From the NCBI RefSeq assembly GCF_032337115.1, contig NZ_JAVXZY010000003.1, forward strand, positions 124,001-188,000: a stretch of DNA of 64,000 nucleotides. The letters run 5' to 3'. This document shows, piece after piece, positions 1 through 7,517 of this stretch. Every line of letters starts with the position of its first letter. The stretch's first letter is position 1. Both the position numbers and the translations under genes were made by a program. The DNA is from Roseateles_C aquae (GTDB lineage: Bacteria > Pseudomonadota > Gammaproteobacteria > Burkholderiales > Burkholderiaceae_C). The notes below the pieces were generated by a model. The model saw only the letters and a program-made list of their open reading frames with translations, ran no database searches and was not told the DNA's origin.

Positions 1-606
1 GCCTTTCTTCTTCGGGTTGCGCACGCGGATCTCGCGCGCCAGCATGGCGCGGCCCTGCTCGACATTGCCGCCGTCGTGACCGAAACGCTGGGCGCCAAAG
101 TAGTTGGGCACACCCTGCGCCGCAATGGCCTGGAGATTGGCCTCGATGGCTTGGCGATCGCCGACGACGTCGCGCAACACGATGCGGAATCGGTTGCCCT
201 GCAGATCGCCGGGGCGCAGCTTTTTGACGTGGCGGCTCTGGCTCAGGACCTTGAATTCCGGGTGCTGAAGCTGGGTCAGGTCGGGCGTCTCGCCCTTGCC
301 CTTGGGGATCGGCAGATAGAGGCTGAACCACTGGCGGGTGAGGGCATAGCGGTCCTTGAGTCCGGCATAGCCCACATCCCACTCCTTCACGCCGGCGGCG
401 TTGGCCAGCTGCTGGGCAACGAAGGCGGTGTTGGCGCCGCTCTTTTCGACGTCCAGCCAGAGGTGCTCGCCAGCGCCTGAGGGCAGCTGCAGCGGCAGTT
501 CGGTGACGATGAAATCCTCGTTGAGGCTCTTGAGCGTGGCGCTGGCGCCGCTGTCCGGATAGGCCTTGGGCCAGGTCGGCAGGGTGGTGTAGGGGGTAGC
601 GGTCAT
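1..606 (-). CDS. truD: tRNA pseudouridine(13) synthase TruD, N-terminal part
   Basis: Converts U13 of tRNA-Glu to pseudouridine in the cytoplasm. The visible 202 codons start at an ATG (606-604) and run off the left edge without a stop, so the C-terminal part is missing. Family hallmarks are present: the block VGYAGLKDRYALTRQWFSL, whose Asp in LKDR is the catalytic residue of TruD, then GDLQGNRFRIVLRD, and the family signature GVPNYFGAQRFG. The N-terminus (EDFIVTELPL) also matches TruD, whose members begin with a similar DF.V.E.L segment. No strong ribosome-binding site is visible. The upstream gap (607-844) holds a short tandem repeat. Confidence 0.95.
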   Translation of the reverse strand, partial: MTATPYTTLPTWPKAYPDSGASATLKSLNEDFIVTELPLQLPSGAGEHLWLDVEKSGANTAFVAQQLANAAGVKEWDVGYAGLKDRYALTRQWFSLYLPIPKGKGETPDLTQLQHPEFKVLSQSRHVKKLRPGDLQGNRFRIVLRDVVGDRQAIEANLQAIAAQGVPNYFGAQRFGHDGGNVEQGRAMLAREIRVRNPKKKG

Positions 607-714
607 GAGGGCTGGCGGCGACAGAGAAGGGAGCGTGCGTCTAGCCGACCAGGGGCAGACCAGGCCGCCATTGTCGCCCGGCCCGGCGGTCTTCAAGTGC
701 CTCAGCGGATGCCA

Positions 715-753
715 CTGCAGTGGCAGCCTGCAGTGGCAGACTGCTGTGGCAGG
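715..753. repeat. Three 13-bp tandem repeats with an overlapping palindrome
   Basis: CTGCAGTGGCAG occurs at 715-726 and 728-739, and CTGCTGTGGCAG at 741-752, giving a 13-bp period. The first unit overlaps a perfect 16-bp palindrome, TGCCACTGCAGTGGCA, at 710-725. It lies about 105 bp upstream of truD in a gap without genes (607-844). It could be a protein-binding site or simple replication slippage; function unknown. Confidence 0.6.
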
Positions 754-844
754 AGGCAGGCGCCTCGCTGGCGGGCGCATGAGGCCAGATTCAGGCTTGC
801 AGTTCAGGAGGGGCGCTGCCCGTGAACCCGCAGGCCACCCGCAT

Positions 845-1085
845 TCATCGCCTGCCGGTGCTAATGCGCCAGATGGTGTTGCCAACATCGTCGGCCATCA
901 GCACGTCGCCATTGGGCAGCGTGTACAGCCAGCGCGGGATCGGGGCCATAGCCCGCACTGATGGGCAGCCGCGCATTGCTGCCGCAGGCGAGCAGGGCCA
1001 TCAGCAGGCTCAGGCCCACACCCGCGGCCAGGCCGATGCTGAGACAGGCCCGCCAGCCCGAGCGATGCCGATGAACAGGGTGCAC
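845..1085 (-). pseudogene. Collapsed remnant of a PQQ-dependent sugar (sorbosone-type) dehydrogenase
   Basis: Reading from a GTG at 1085 gives a signal or lipoprotein-like N-terminus (GLSLLMALLACGSN) followed by LPISAGYGPDPA, the usual opening of secreted L-sorbosone dehydrogenase-family proteins. The frame then slips, and the other frame continues LYTLPNGDVLMADDVGNTIWRIS and stops at 845. That second piece is the usual C-terminal end of the same family (ADDVGN.IWR). About 350 residues of beta-propeller between the two ends are missing, so this looks like an internal deletion that left only the two termini joined out of frame. The GTG start lies just past the katE stop codon. The family assignment rests on short motifs and is an inference. 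Confidence 0.6.
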
Positions 1086-1090
1086 AGCGC

Positions 1091-3430
1091 TCAGCCGAAC
1101 AGCAGGCCGGCCTCACGTTCGGGGTGACGGTGCCTGCCCAGTGCCGCGATGAAATCCGCGGCCAGGCGCTTGGCCTCGCTGGCGGCGCCAATGACGATGC
1201 CGGGGTCCGGCTCGCCATTGGCCAGCGATGCCGACACGCCGGCCTGTTCCAACAAGCTGGTCGAGCCGCCCATCGCCAGCAGGGTCTTGCCGTGGCGGTA
1301 CTGGCTGGCGAGAAAGTCCCGCAGCTCCATCTGTTTGCCAAGCGCCTTGATGCCGGCCGCACCGTCGGGCAGCACCAGCCCGTCGAACAGCACCGGCGCC
1401 GAGTTCTCCAGCGAGCCGGTGGCGTCGATCACCGCGCCTTGGGCGGGCTGGATGGCGCCGAGCCGCGGTGCAATCAGGTGCACGGTCGCACCCGCGCTTT
1501 GCAGGGCCGCCCGCACGATGGCCAGCGAGGCGCCCTCCACCCCATCGGCAATCAGCAGGGCGACGCTGCGCGTGCGTACGCCGCCGTCCCCCGGCAGGGC
1601 CCGCAAAGACAGCGCCGCTGACACGGCGAACTCAGGCGTGGGCGGCTGTTCCAGCACCTTGGGCATGGCGGGCGGCAGGGCCATGCCCAGCCCGGCCGCA
1701 AGGCCTGAGGCGAGTTTGGTCGACACATGGCGCAGTGACGACAGCATGCGGGCGCGGATGGCCGGCACCGTGAGCTTGCTCAGCTCGAAGCGGAATGCGG
1801 CCTCGATATGGGCCTGTTCCACAGCGGTCTGGCTGTCGTAGAAGAGCTTGGCCTGCGTGTAATGGTCGGCGAATTTCTCAGGTTTGCCGCGCAGCTTTTC
1901 GCCGTCCAGCGCTTGCGGGAAGGAGACGAAGCCAGCCGCGCCGGCCTGGAAGGGGCAGCCACCGCCGAGCGAGTTCGGTTCATAGGCGACGCGGCCGCGC
2001 GGAATGGTCTGGCGGTGCAGACCGTCGCGCTGGTTGTTGTGCACCGGAGCCAAGGGGGCGTTGATCGGAAGCTCGTGAAAATTGGCGCCGCCGAGTCGCG
2101 TGATCTGCGTGTCCAGGTAGGAATGGATGCGGCCGGCCAGCAAGGGGTCATTGCTGAAGTCGATGCCTGGCACAACGTGCGCGGCACAGAAGGCCACCTG
2201 CTCGGTTTCGGCAAAGAAGTTGTCCGGATTGCGGTTGAGCACCATGCGCCCGACCGGCGTCACGGGCACCAATTCCTCGGGAATCAGCTTGCTGGCATCG
2301 AGCACGTCGAAGCTGAAGCTGTCGGCCTGCGCCTCGGAGAAGATCTGCAGGCCCAGTTCCCATTCCGGGTAGTCGCCGGACTCGATGGCCTCCCACAAAT
2401 CGCGGCGGTGAAAGTCGGGGTCGGCGCCGGAGATCTTGACCGCTTCATCCCACACCAGCGAGTGGGTGCCGAGCTTGGGCTTCCAGTGAAACTTGACGAA
2501 CTGAGACTCGCCATCGGCGTTGACCAGGCGGTAGGTGTGCACGCCAAAGCCTTGCATCATGCGCAGGCTGCGCGGAATGCCACGGTCCGACATGACCCAC
2601 ATCAGCGCGTGCGTGCTCTCGGGCATCAGCGAGACAAAGTCCCAGAAGGTGTCATGGGCTGACGCGGCCTGCGGCATGCCGTGATGCGGTTCGGGCTTGA
2701 CGGCATGGATCAGGTCGGGGAACTTCATCGCATCCTGGATGAAGAACACCGGGATGTTGTTGCCCACCAGATCCCAGTTGCCCTCGTCGGTATAGAACTT
2801 GACGGCAAAGCCGCGAATGTCGCGCGCCGTATCGCTGGAACCGCGCTCGCCGGCCACCGTCGAGAAGCGCACAAACACCGGCGTGATCTTGCCGGCCGCC
2901 TGGAAGGGCGCTGCCCGCGTCAGCGCCGTCAGCGCGGCATAGGCGACGAAGTAGCCATGCGCAGCCGAGCCGCGCGCATGGACGATGCGCTCGGGAATGC
3001 GCTCATGATCGAAGTGGGTGATCTTCTCGCGCAGAAGGAAATCCTCCAGCAAGGTTGGCCCGCGCAGGCCCACCTTCAGCGAGTTCTGGTTGTCGCCGAT
3101 CAGGACGCCCTGGTTGCTGCTCAGGGCCTGGCCTGCGTTCGAGCGTGTCGGGTCCAGCGCCGCCGTTTTCGCCGAGGCATTGCCCTCGCTCAGGGTGCTG
3201 GCCAGGGCGGCAGCCGGGATGCTCGCCATGCTGGCACCGCGGGCCGGCGCCAGGGCGTTCGCGCGGCCGAATTCCTTGGCCTTGCCGAGGTTCTCCGGCA
3301 TGGCCGCGGCCATCAGCTCGGCCATTTGCTCTGGCATTTGCTCTGGCATTTGCTCGGCCACCTGCAGCGGCGTGTCCTGCGGCGTGGCCACGCTCTTGGC
3401 GCTGGCCCGGGTCTTGGGGGTGGACTTCAT
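1091..3430 (-). CDS. katE: Large-subunit catalase HPII with C-terminal DJ-1/PfpI-like domain
   Basis: Haem catalase that disproportionates hydrogen peroxide in the cytoplasm. The 779 residues are close to the ~750 of E. coli HPII. After a low-complexity leader comes the catalase core: FDHERIPERIVHARG carries the distal His (H151), FGVHTYRLVN follows, and RIHSYLDTQ carries the proximal haem-ligand Tyr. The last ~165 residues (from RTRSVALLIADGVEG) form the DJ-1/PfpI-like domain typical of large catalases. The start was chosen at ATG 3430 because AGAGG lies 7 bp upstream; an in-frame ATG 33 bp further out has no such site. The leader contains a threefold 12-bp tandem repeat (3323-3358) encoding EQMPEQMPEQMA, absent from most relatives and perhaps variable in copy number. 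Confidence 0.95.
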   Translation of the reverse strand: MKSTPKTRASAKSVATPQDTPLQVAEQMPEQMPEQMAELMAAAMPENLGKAKEFGRANALAPARGASMASIPAAALASTLSEGNASAKTAALDPTRSNAGQALSSNQGVLIGDNQNSLKVGLRGPTLLEDFLLREKITHFDHERIPERIVHARGSAAHGYFVAYAALTALTRAAPFQAAGKITPVFVRFSTVAGERGSSDTARDIRGFAVKFYTDEGNWDLVGNNIPVFFIQDAMKFPDLIHAVKPEPHHGMPQAASAHDTFWDFVSLMPESTHALMWVMSDRGIPRSLRMMQGFGVHTYRLVNADGESQFVKFHWKPKLGTHSLVWDEAVKISGADPDFHRRDLWEAIESGDYPEWELGLQIFSEAQADSFSFDVLDASKLIPEELVPVTPVGRMVLNRNPDNFFAETEQVAFCAAHVVPGIDFSNDPLLAGRIHSYLDTQITRLGGANFHELPINAPLAPVHNNQRDGLHRQTIPRGRVAYEPNSLGGGCPFQAGAAGFVSFPQALDGEKLRGKPEKFADHYTQAKLFYDSQTAVEQAHIEAAFRFELSKLTVPAIRARMLSSLRHVSTKLASGLAAGLGMALPPAMPKVLEQPPTPEFAVSAALSLRALPGDGGVRTRSVALLIADGVEGASLAIVRAALQSAGATVHLIAPRLGAIQPAQGAVIDATGSLENSAPVLFDGLVLPDGAAGIKALGKQMELRDFLASQYRHGKTLLAMGGSTSLLEQAGVSASLANGEPDPGIVIGAASEAKRLAADFIAALGRHRHPEREAGLLFG

Positions 3431-3489
3431 CGGAGTACCTCTGGATGTCGATGCCGCCGCCATGGCTGCCGCGGCGACTGCGATGGAAA

Positions 3490-3807
3490 TCAGCAGCCCG
3501 GTGAGGGCTTGCCGCCGGGGCCAGGCACCAGGCTGGCGCGCAAGCCGGCGTCCAGGCCTGGTGTGGCGCGCATGTCGGTGTCGACCTGGCCGGCGTCGAT
3601 GTCGCGCTTGGCCTGCACGATCACCGGGTCGGGCGAGGCCAGCACCGGCTCTGTTGATTCGTCACGCTCATGCGGCAAGGGCAGATCCGGTGCCGAGAGG
3701 GGCGCCTTGGCTCGCCGAGGCCCTGCCACCGGCTGCGCGGGGGCGGCCGAGTCTTGCGGCCGTGCCTGCTTGGAGTCTGGCGAGCTGGGGGCTGGGGGGT
3801 GTGTCAT
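3490..3807 (-). CDS. Small hydrophilic protein of unknown function
   Basis: Encodes 105 residues, very rich in Pro, Ala and Asp, with no membrane segment and probably disordered. The central stretch (LPHERDESTEP, later IDAGQVDTDMR) resembles short hypothetical proteins often annotated in Burkholderiales, which share an LPHERD...GxVDTD pattern. The gene lies just upstream of katE on the same strand, separated by 59 bp, so it could be co-transcribed with it. No catalytic motif is visible. The recurring pattern supports a real gene; no function can be assigned. Confidence 0.6.
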   Translation of the reverse strand: MTHPPAPSSPDSKQARPQDSAAPAQPVAGPRRAKAPLSAPDLPLPHERDESTEPVLASPDPVIVQAKRDIDAGQVDTDMRATPGLDAGLRASLVPGPGGKPSPGC

Positions 3808-3897
3808 GGCTGGGCTTTCATTCGTGTGGCGTGGTGCGTGAGGGGGACGGGCTGGAACACCGACGGGGTGCTTGAGTACAGGGGGCGATACCGGTAT

Positions 3898-4644
3898 TCA
3901 CGAGGCCTTGGCATAAGGCCGCCACAGGCCGGGCCCCTGGCCGAGGCGATCCGTCACCACGTCGAGCACCTCGCGGTTCCAACCCATGCCGATATGACTG
4001 CCTTCGACCTCGATGTCCTGCACCAGCCGGGATCGCCTGTTGTGACGGCAGCTCTGCCAGGCGACGACGCCGTCGCTGCGGCTGTAGATCGAGCTTGTGC
4101 GCAGCGGCGGCGGTGTGCGCAGCCTGCGGCTCAAGAGCGGGTCAAGCGTGGTGGAGCTGCTGCTGAGCAGCCGGAACAGCCAGCCTGCGTTGGTGTGGTC
4201 GGCGTCGGCATTGAAGGGCGTTCCGATGGTGATCACCTGGCGCACACGCGGCAGCATCAGCTTGCTGACTTCGCGTGCATACAGGCCGCCCAGGCTCCAG
4301 CCGATCAGCGTGGCAGGCTGCTCGTGCTTGCTGAGCAGGCCTTCAATCTGAAGTTTCAGGGCTTGTAGCCAGGCGTCGAGATCGCCTTGTGGCCCGGTGT
4401 TGAAGCCCTGGCCCCAGTCGAACGCGTCATAGCCCAGTTTGCGACAGTGATCACGCAGCGTGGCCACCGAGTGGCCGTCTGCGCCCAGCCCGGGGAAGAT
4501 CACCACCGGATGCCCGTCGCCAGGCTTGCTGGGCCGAGGACTGGCCAGAAAATTTCGGGCCAGCTCGAACGCAGCCCGCAAGGGCTCGGTGCCCAGCAAG
4601 GCAAGCGAGGGCCGCTTCACAAGCCCGTTAATGGTGTGGTTCAT
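3898..4644 (-). CDS. Alpha/beta-hydrolase, lipase/esterase-like
   Basis: A 248-residue serine hydrolase. HPVVIFPGLGADG forms the first strand and oxyanion region (HP.v.fPGLG). GWSLGGLYARE is the nucleophile elbow, with Ser in GxSxG. A late Asp (in YSRSDGVVAW) and His (in EGSHIGMGWN) are suitably placed for the triad. The pattern resembles PGAP1-like or triacylglycerol-lipase-like proteins with a short lid. There is no signal peptide, so it is probably cytoplasmic. The substrate cannot be told from the sequence. The gene stands alone, with 126 bp to the next gene upstream. Confidence 0.85.
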   Translation of the reverse strand: MNHTINGLVKRPSLALLGTEPLRAAFELARNFLASPRPSKPGDGHPVVIFPGLGADGHSVATLRDHCRKLGYDAFDWGQGFNTGPQGDLDAWLQALKLQIEGLLSKHEQPATLIGWSLGGLYAREVSKLMLPRVRQVITIGTPFNADADHTNAGWLFRLLSSSSTTLDPLLSRRLRTPPPLRTSSIYSRSDGVVAWQSCRHNRRSRLVQDIEVEGSHIGMGWNREVLDVVTDRLGQGPGLWRPYAKAS

Positions 4645-4770
4645 GCTGTTGTTCTCGCTCGCGTTCTCGTAGTGATGGACGGCGCCTGGATGGGCCCCGG
4701 TCGCCGTGATGGATGGTTCGTCGGTCTCACCGACGAAGGGGTGTGTGGGTGGTGGCGAGCACAGCGCTTG

Positions 4771-4968
4771 CTAGCGCTTGCGACCCTTCCAGGTCGCCGC
4801 GCCGGTTACGGCCTCGGACCACAGCCGGAAGCAGTCGCGGTTGGCTTGCTTGGCCATGGCGTTGAACTGCCTCTGGAACTGGGCCGCAGCCTGGCTACGC
4901 ATTGCGCCAGCGATGCGGTTCGCCGCGCTGAACCAGGCGCTCATGAAGGGATTCACGATCCGGCTCAT
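4771..4968 (-). CDS. Small basic protein, translationally coupled to hemerythrin
   Basis: A 65-residue protein, Ala- and Arg-rich and likely helical (SAWFSAANRIAGAMRSQAAAQFQRQFNAMAKQ). Its ATG overlaps the TGA of the hemerythrin gene in an ATGA junction (4965-4968), which argues for coupled translation and a real gene. The helical, amphipathic look recalls the short start of phasin-like proteins, but nothing specific is recognised. Function unknown; a role linked to the hemerythrin is inferred only from the coupling. Confidence 0.6.
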   Translation of the reverse strand: MSRIVNPFMSAWFSAANRIAGAMRSQAAAQFQRQFNAMAKQANRDCFRLWSEAVTGAATWKGRKR

Positions 4969-5459
4969 GCGGCTTGCTCCAGCAGATCGCTCTTGCGCGC
5001 GGCCATACGGGCACCGAGTTCGGCGGTGTCCAGCGAGGACGCCTTGACCTTCGGGAACATCTCGGTCTGTTCCTCCTTGACGTGATGCATCACGTACTCC
5101 GACAAGACCTTCACCTTGGCGTCGTAGTTCTCGCCATCGGGCTCGGCGCCCTTGAGCTGGGCGATCAGGTTCTTGACGCCGGCATGCTCCACCGTGGCCT
5201 CCGGCACCAGCAGCTTGTCCTTCAGCGCGGCTTTGACGGCCGGGTAGAAGATCTCCTCTTCAATCTGCGCATGCACGCTCAGCGCCGTGCAGATCTCGGC
5301 GACGAGCGACTTCTTGCTCTGGACCGAACGGGCCTTCTCGTAGTCGGCGAACAGCTGGCTGACCGCTTCATGGTCGGCCTTGAGCAGGCCGATGGCGTCC
5401 TCGTTGCCATGGTTGGTAGCACGGCTCTCGCCAGGGGTGCGGGTCTTGGTGGAAGTCAT
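4965..5459 (-). CDS. Hemerythrin HHE-domain protein
   Basis: A 164-residue four-helix protein expected to bind a di-iron centre through His and Glu side chains. The metal motifs are in order: LLKADHEAVSQLF, SVHAQIEEEIFYP, ATVEHAGVKNLI and YVMHHVKEEQTEMFP. Such proteins are linked to oxygen, nitric oxide or oxidative-stress handling. The start was set at ATG 5459 (MTSTKTRTPG), because the upstream extension looks like non-coding residue usage. The gene belongs to a minus-strand run with the small peptide at 5498-5572 and the membrane protein at 5609-6583 upstream, and a coupled 65-residue protein downstream. Confidence 0.9.
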   Translation of the reverse strand: MTSTKTRTPGESRATNHGNEDAIGLLKADHEAVSQLFADYEKARSVQSKKSLVAEICTALSVHAQIEEEIFYPAVKAALKDKLLVPEATVEHAGVKNLIAQLKGAEPDGENYDAKVKVLSEYVMHHVKEEQTEMFPKVKASSLDTAELGARMAARKSDLLEQAA

Positions 5460-5497
5460 TGAGTTGCTTTCTATCGATGCAGGTGCGGGACGTGCAA

Positions 5498-5572
5498 TCA
5501 ATGCACAAGGAGGGCGATCAAGATGATGATCGGGATGGGAATGCCGAGAAACAGCAGCAGGAGTGAGCGCAT
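5498..5572 (-). CDS. 24-residue single-span membrane peptide
   Basis: A 75-bp frame, ATG to TGA, encoding MRSLLLLFLGIPIPIIILI followed by ALLVH. It is one hydrophobic span with a central Pro-Ile-Pro kink and a positively charged N-terminus. It sits between the hemerythrin and the larger membrane protein, on their strand. Very similar short peptides (MRSLLLLFLG.PIPIIILIAL) recur as unannotated or hypothetical genes in Burkholderiales stress-type clusters, as far as I recall. It is below most gene-caller length limits. The composition is far from random for GC-rich DNA, which supports coding. Function unknown; it may partner the neighbouring membrane protein. Confidence 0.65.
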   Translation of the reverse strand: MRSLLLLFLGIPIPIIILIALLVH

Positions 5573-5608
5573 GGTGGCTTTCGGTGTTGGAGGGATGAGG
5601 TGCCGCCA

Positions 5609-6583
5609 TCAAGCGTCGCGGCGACGACCGCCAAAGGTGGCGCTCAGGCTGGCGACGAAGGCGCCGACCAGCAAGGAGACGAACAGCCACAGGGCCGTGT
5701 AGGCGGAGGCCTTGCGCGCCTCATCGGTCGTTTCGCGGGCGGCCAGCTCGATATCGCGCACCTTGGCCTGTGCTCGGGCATAGACCTCGGCCACCCGCTT
5801 CTCGGCCAGAGGCTGTGAGAGGCCGGTGCGCTGGGCCACGATCAGTCCGACGTAGCGAAGGTCTTCGGGCGGCAGCGGGTCGGAGCGGCTGACGTTCATG
5901 AAGATCCGGCTGACCTCGGCGCTGTCCTTGCCGTTGCCGCGATCGATGCTCTCCTGGCCAGTCGGCGCGCTCGCGCCGCCGGCAAGAGACGCATCACGGC
6001 GGAACAGGGAATCGACGAAATAGTCCATCAGTCCGGCATCACCGCGCTGCGCGCTGCGGGATGAGGCTGCTGCGGCGCCAACGCTGGAGCTTGCCGTGGT
6101 GGCAGCGCCCCCGAGCACCGATGCGCCGGCCTGGACTCCACCGCTGAGGATCGATCCGATGACCGAGCCGAGCAAAGCGGCGGTGAGCAGCGAGGCCATG
6201 GCCCAGGCGAGGAAGCCATGGGCGGTGTCGCGGAAGTAGACCTCGTCGCTATGCACCTCAGTCCATTTGACGCGCAGCCGCCCGGCGAGGTAGCCGCCCA
6301 CGGCGGAAGCGAGCAATTGCGTGAGCGTCAGCCACAGGATGGTCGACAAGCCCAGCGCCGCGGCACTGACCCCATCACGGGCCCAGGGCGACACCGAAGA
6401 GAGGCCGAGCCCGACGCCAAGAATCAGCAGTATCAATGACAGCGAGGCCGCGGCCGCGGCCCCGGCAGTGATCGCGCTCCATGAAACGGCGCTGTTGAGC
6501 GAGCGCGTGTTGTCCGAGGGGCTGCTGCGGCGTTCGCGGGGGCGAGACAGATCCTCAGCGGCAAGGGGTGTAGACAGTTCCAT
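5609..6583 (-). CDS. Multi-span membrane protein of unknown function
   Basis: A 324-residue protein with at least four hydrophobic stretches: SAITAGAAAAASLSLILLILGVGLG near residue 40, a second near 75-100, a third near 125-160, and a last span near residue 300. Between them is a soluble stretch (residues ~185-280) rich in charged residues and predicted helix. A good AAAGGAG site lies 6 bp upstream of ATG 6583. Similar proteins with an N-terminal AVSWSAI.AGA..A segment are common hypothetical membrane proteins in Burkholderiales. It probably heads the minus-strand group that includes the 24-residue peptide and the hemerythrin. Confidence 0.8.
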   Translation of the reverse strand: MELSTPLAAEDLSRPRERRSSPSDNTRSLNSAVSWSAITAGAAAAASLSLILLILGVGLGLSSVSPWARDGVSAAALGLSTILWLTLTQLLASAVGGYLAGRLRVKWTEVHSDEVYFRDTAHGFLAWAMASLLTAALLGSVIGSILSGGVQAGASVLGGAATTASSSVGAAAASSRSAQRGDAGLMDYFVDSLFRRDASLAGGASAPTGQESIDRGNGKDSAEVSRIFMNVSRSDPLPPEDLRYVGLIVAQRTGLSQPLAEKRVAEVYARAQAKVRDIELAARETTDEARKASAYTALWLFVSLLVGAFVASLSATFGGRRRDA

Positions 6584-6958
6584 CCGGGCTCCTTTCGGCG
6601 AGGGCGAGTCGAGCTTCGGAGATTCCGAGTACCCGTGCCCTTGGCGTTAGGCGGAGACTGAAGCTTTGAGCCGGGGCGGTCTGTGCAGTACCGTACGGCC
6701 CGAGCGTCCTGCAGCGGCGGCCGAGCCGGCCTGTGCAAGCGCAGCGCGCCGCTCACTGTCTGTGCCTGACGATGCATGCGCCGCCAGCGACGATCGCCCT
6801 GATGAGGGCGATCTGCCGCGCACCGACGGCACCGTGGTGATGCGCTTGCGGGCTGGAGACTCAAGGCCTTGTGCGTCCAGCCCTCGACGTCCGATTCATA
6901 CCAGCGCGGCTGAGCGCTTCTTGCCATGCTGGAGGTTCCCCAACTTGAGGAGCGCGCC
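6584..6958. other. Intergenic region between divergent genes
   Basis: 375 bp between the membrane-protein gene (minus) and the cupin gene (plus). Open frames exist here on both strands, but they have no recognisable product, poor starts and a composition like random GC-rich DNA. Promoters for both flanking genes must lie here; I could not identify a convincing -35/-10 pair or a terminator hairpin. Confidence 0.5.
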
Positions 6959-7453
6959 ATGCCCAGCCCATTGAACGAGACCTCGCCTGCTGCCCCCCAG
7001 CCCTGCCTGGTGCGTGCCGGGCACAGCCATGAGGGCGCGCCGCTGGCGGTCGGTGCTGACCGCTGGATGGTCAATGTGCCCGCCGCCGCCACCGGCCAGG
7101 CGCTCAGCGTGATGAGCTGGCAGGGCCATGCCCCGGGCGGCCCGCCGCTGCATCTGCATCCGGAGCAGGACGAGGTCTTCATCGTGGACGAGGGCGAGTA
7201 CCGCTTTCAGTGCGGCGAGGCCCAGTTCCTGTTGAAGGCGGGCGACAGCATCTTCTTGCCGCGTGGCGTGCCGCATACCTTCCGCCAGCTCGGCCCCGTT
7301 GGCAGGTTGCGCTTTCTGTACACGCCGGCCGGGCAGATGGAGGACTTCTTTGCCGCGCTGTCGCGGCTGGAGGGGCCGCCCACGCCCGAGGCGGCGCATA
7401 CTCTGTTCGCCGCCCATGGCATGCGTGTCGTCGCGCCGCCGCTTGCCGACTGA
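6959..7453 (+). CDS. Cupin-domain protein
   Basis: A 164-residue small beta-barrel protein. The metal-binding cupin motif 1 is GGPPLHLHPEQDEVFIVDEGEY (the two His and the Glu), and motif 2 is LPRGVPHTFRQLG (His). It is therefore probably a metal-binding enzyme or sensor; the substrate is not evident. The start was set at ATG 6959 because GAGGAG lies 7-8 bp upstream; an ATG 33 bp earlier is possible. It is followed after 64 bp by an AraC-type regulator on the same strand, a common pairing. Confidence 0.85.
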   Translation: MPSPLNETSPAAPQPCLVRAGHSHEGAPLAVGADRWMVNVPAAATGQALSVMSWQGHAPGGPPLHLHPEQDEVFIVDEGEYRFQCGEAQFLLKAGDSIFLPRGVPHTFRQLGPVGRLRFLYTPAGQMEDFFAALSRLEGPPTPEAAHTLFAAHGMRVVAPPLAD

Positions 7454-7486
7454 ACGCTTCATCAGCCCCCTCAGCCCCATCCGCCC

Positions 7487-7513
7487 GATCAGCCCGATCA
7501 GCCCGATCAGCCC
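7487..7513. repeat. Three perfect 9-bp tandem repeats upstream of the AraC-type gene
   Basis: GATCAGCCC occurs at 7487-7495, 7496-7504 and 7505-7513, with imperfect copies further left (from about 7461). The block fills most of the short gap between the cupin stop and the AraC-type start. Copy number could change by slippage and alter the spacing of the downstream start. Confidence 0.7.
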
Positions 7514-7517
7514 GACC

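Noticed and set aside
6666..6974. Plus-strand frame of 102 codons upstream of the cupin gene
   Set aside because: No recognisable product, poor start, and overlaps the cupin start region; the composition is not protein-like.
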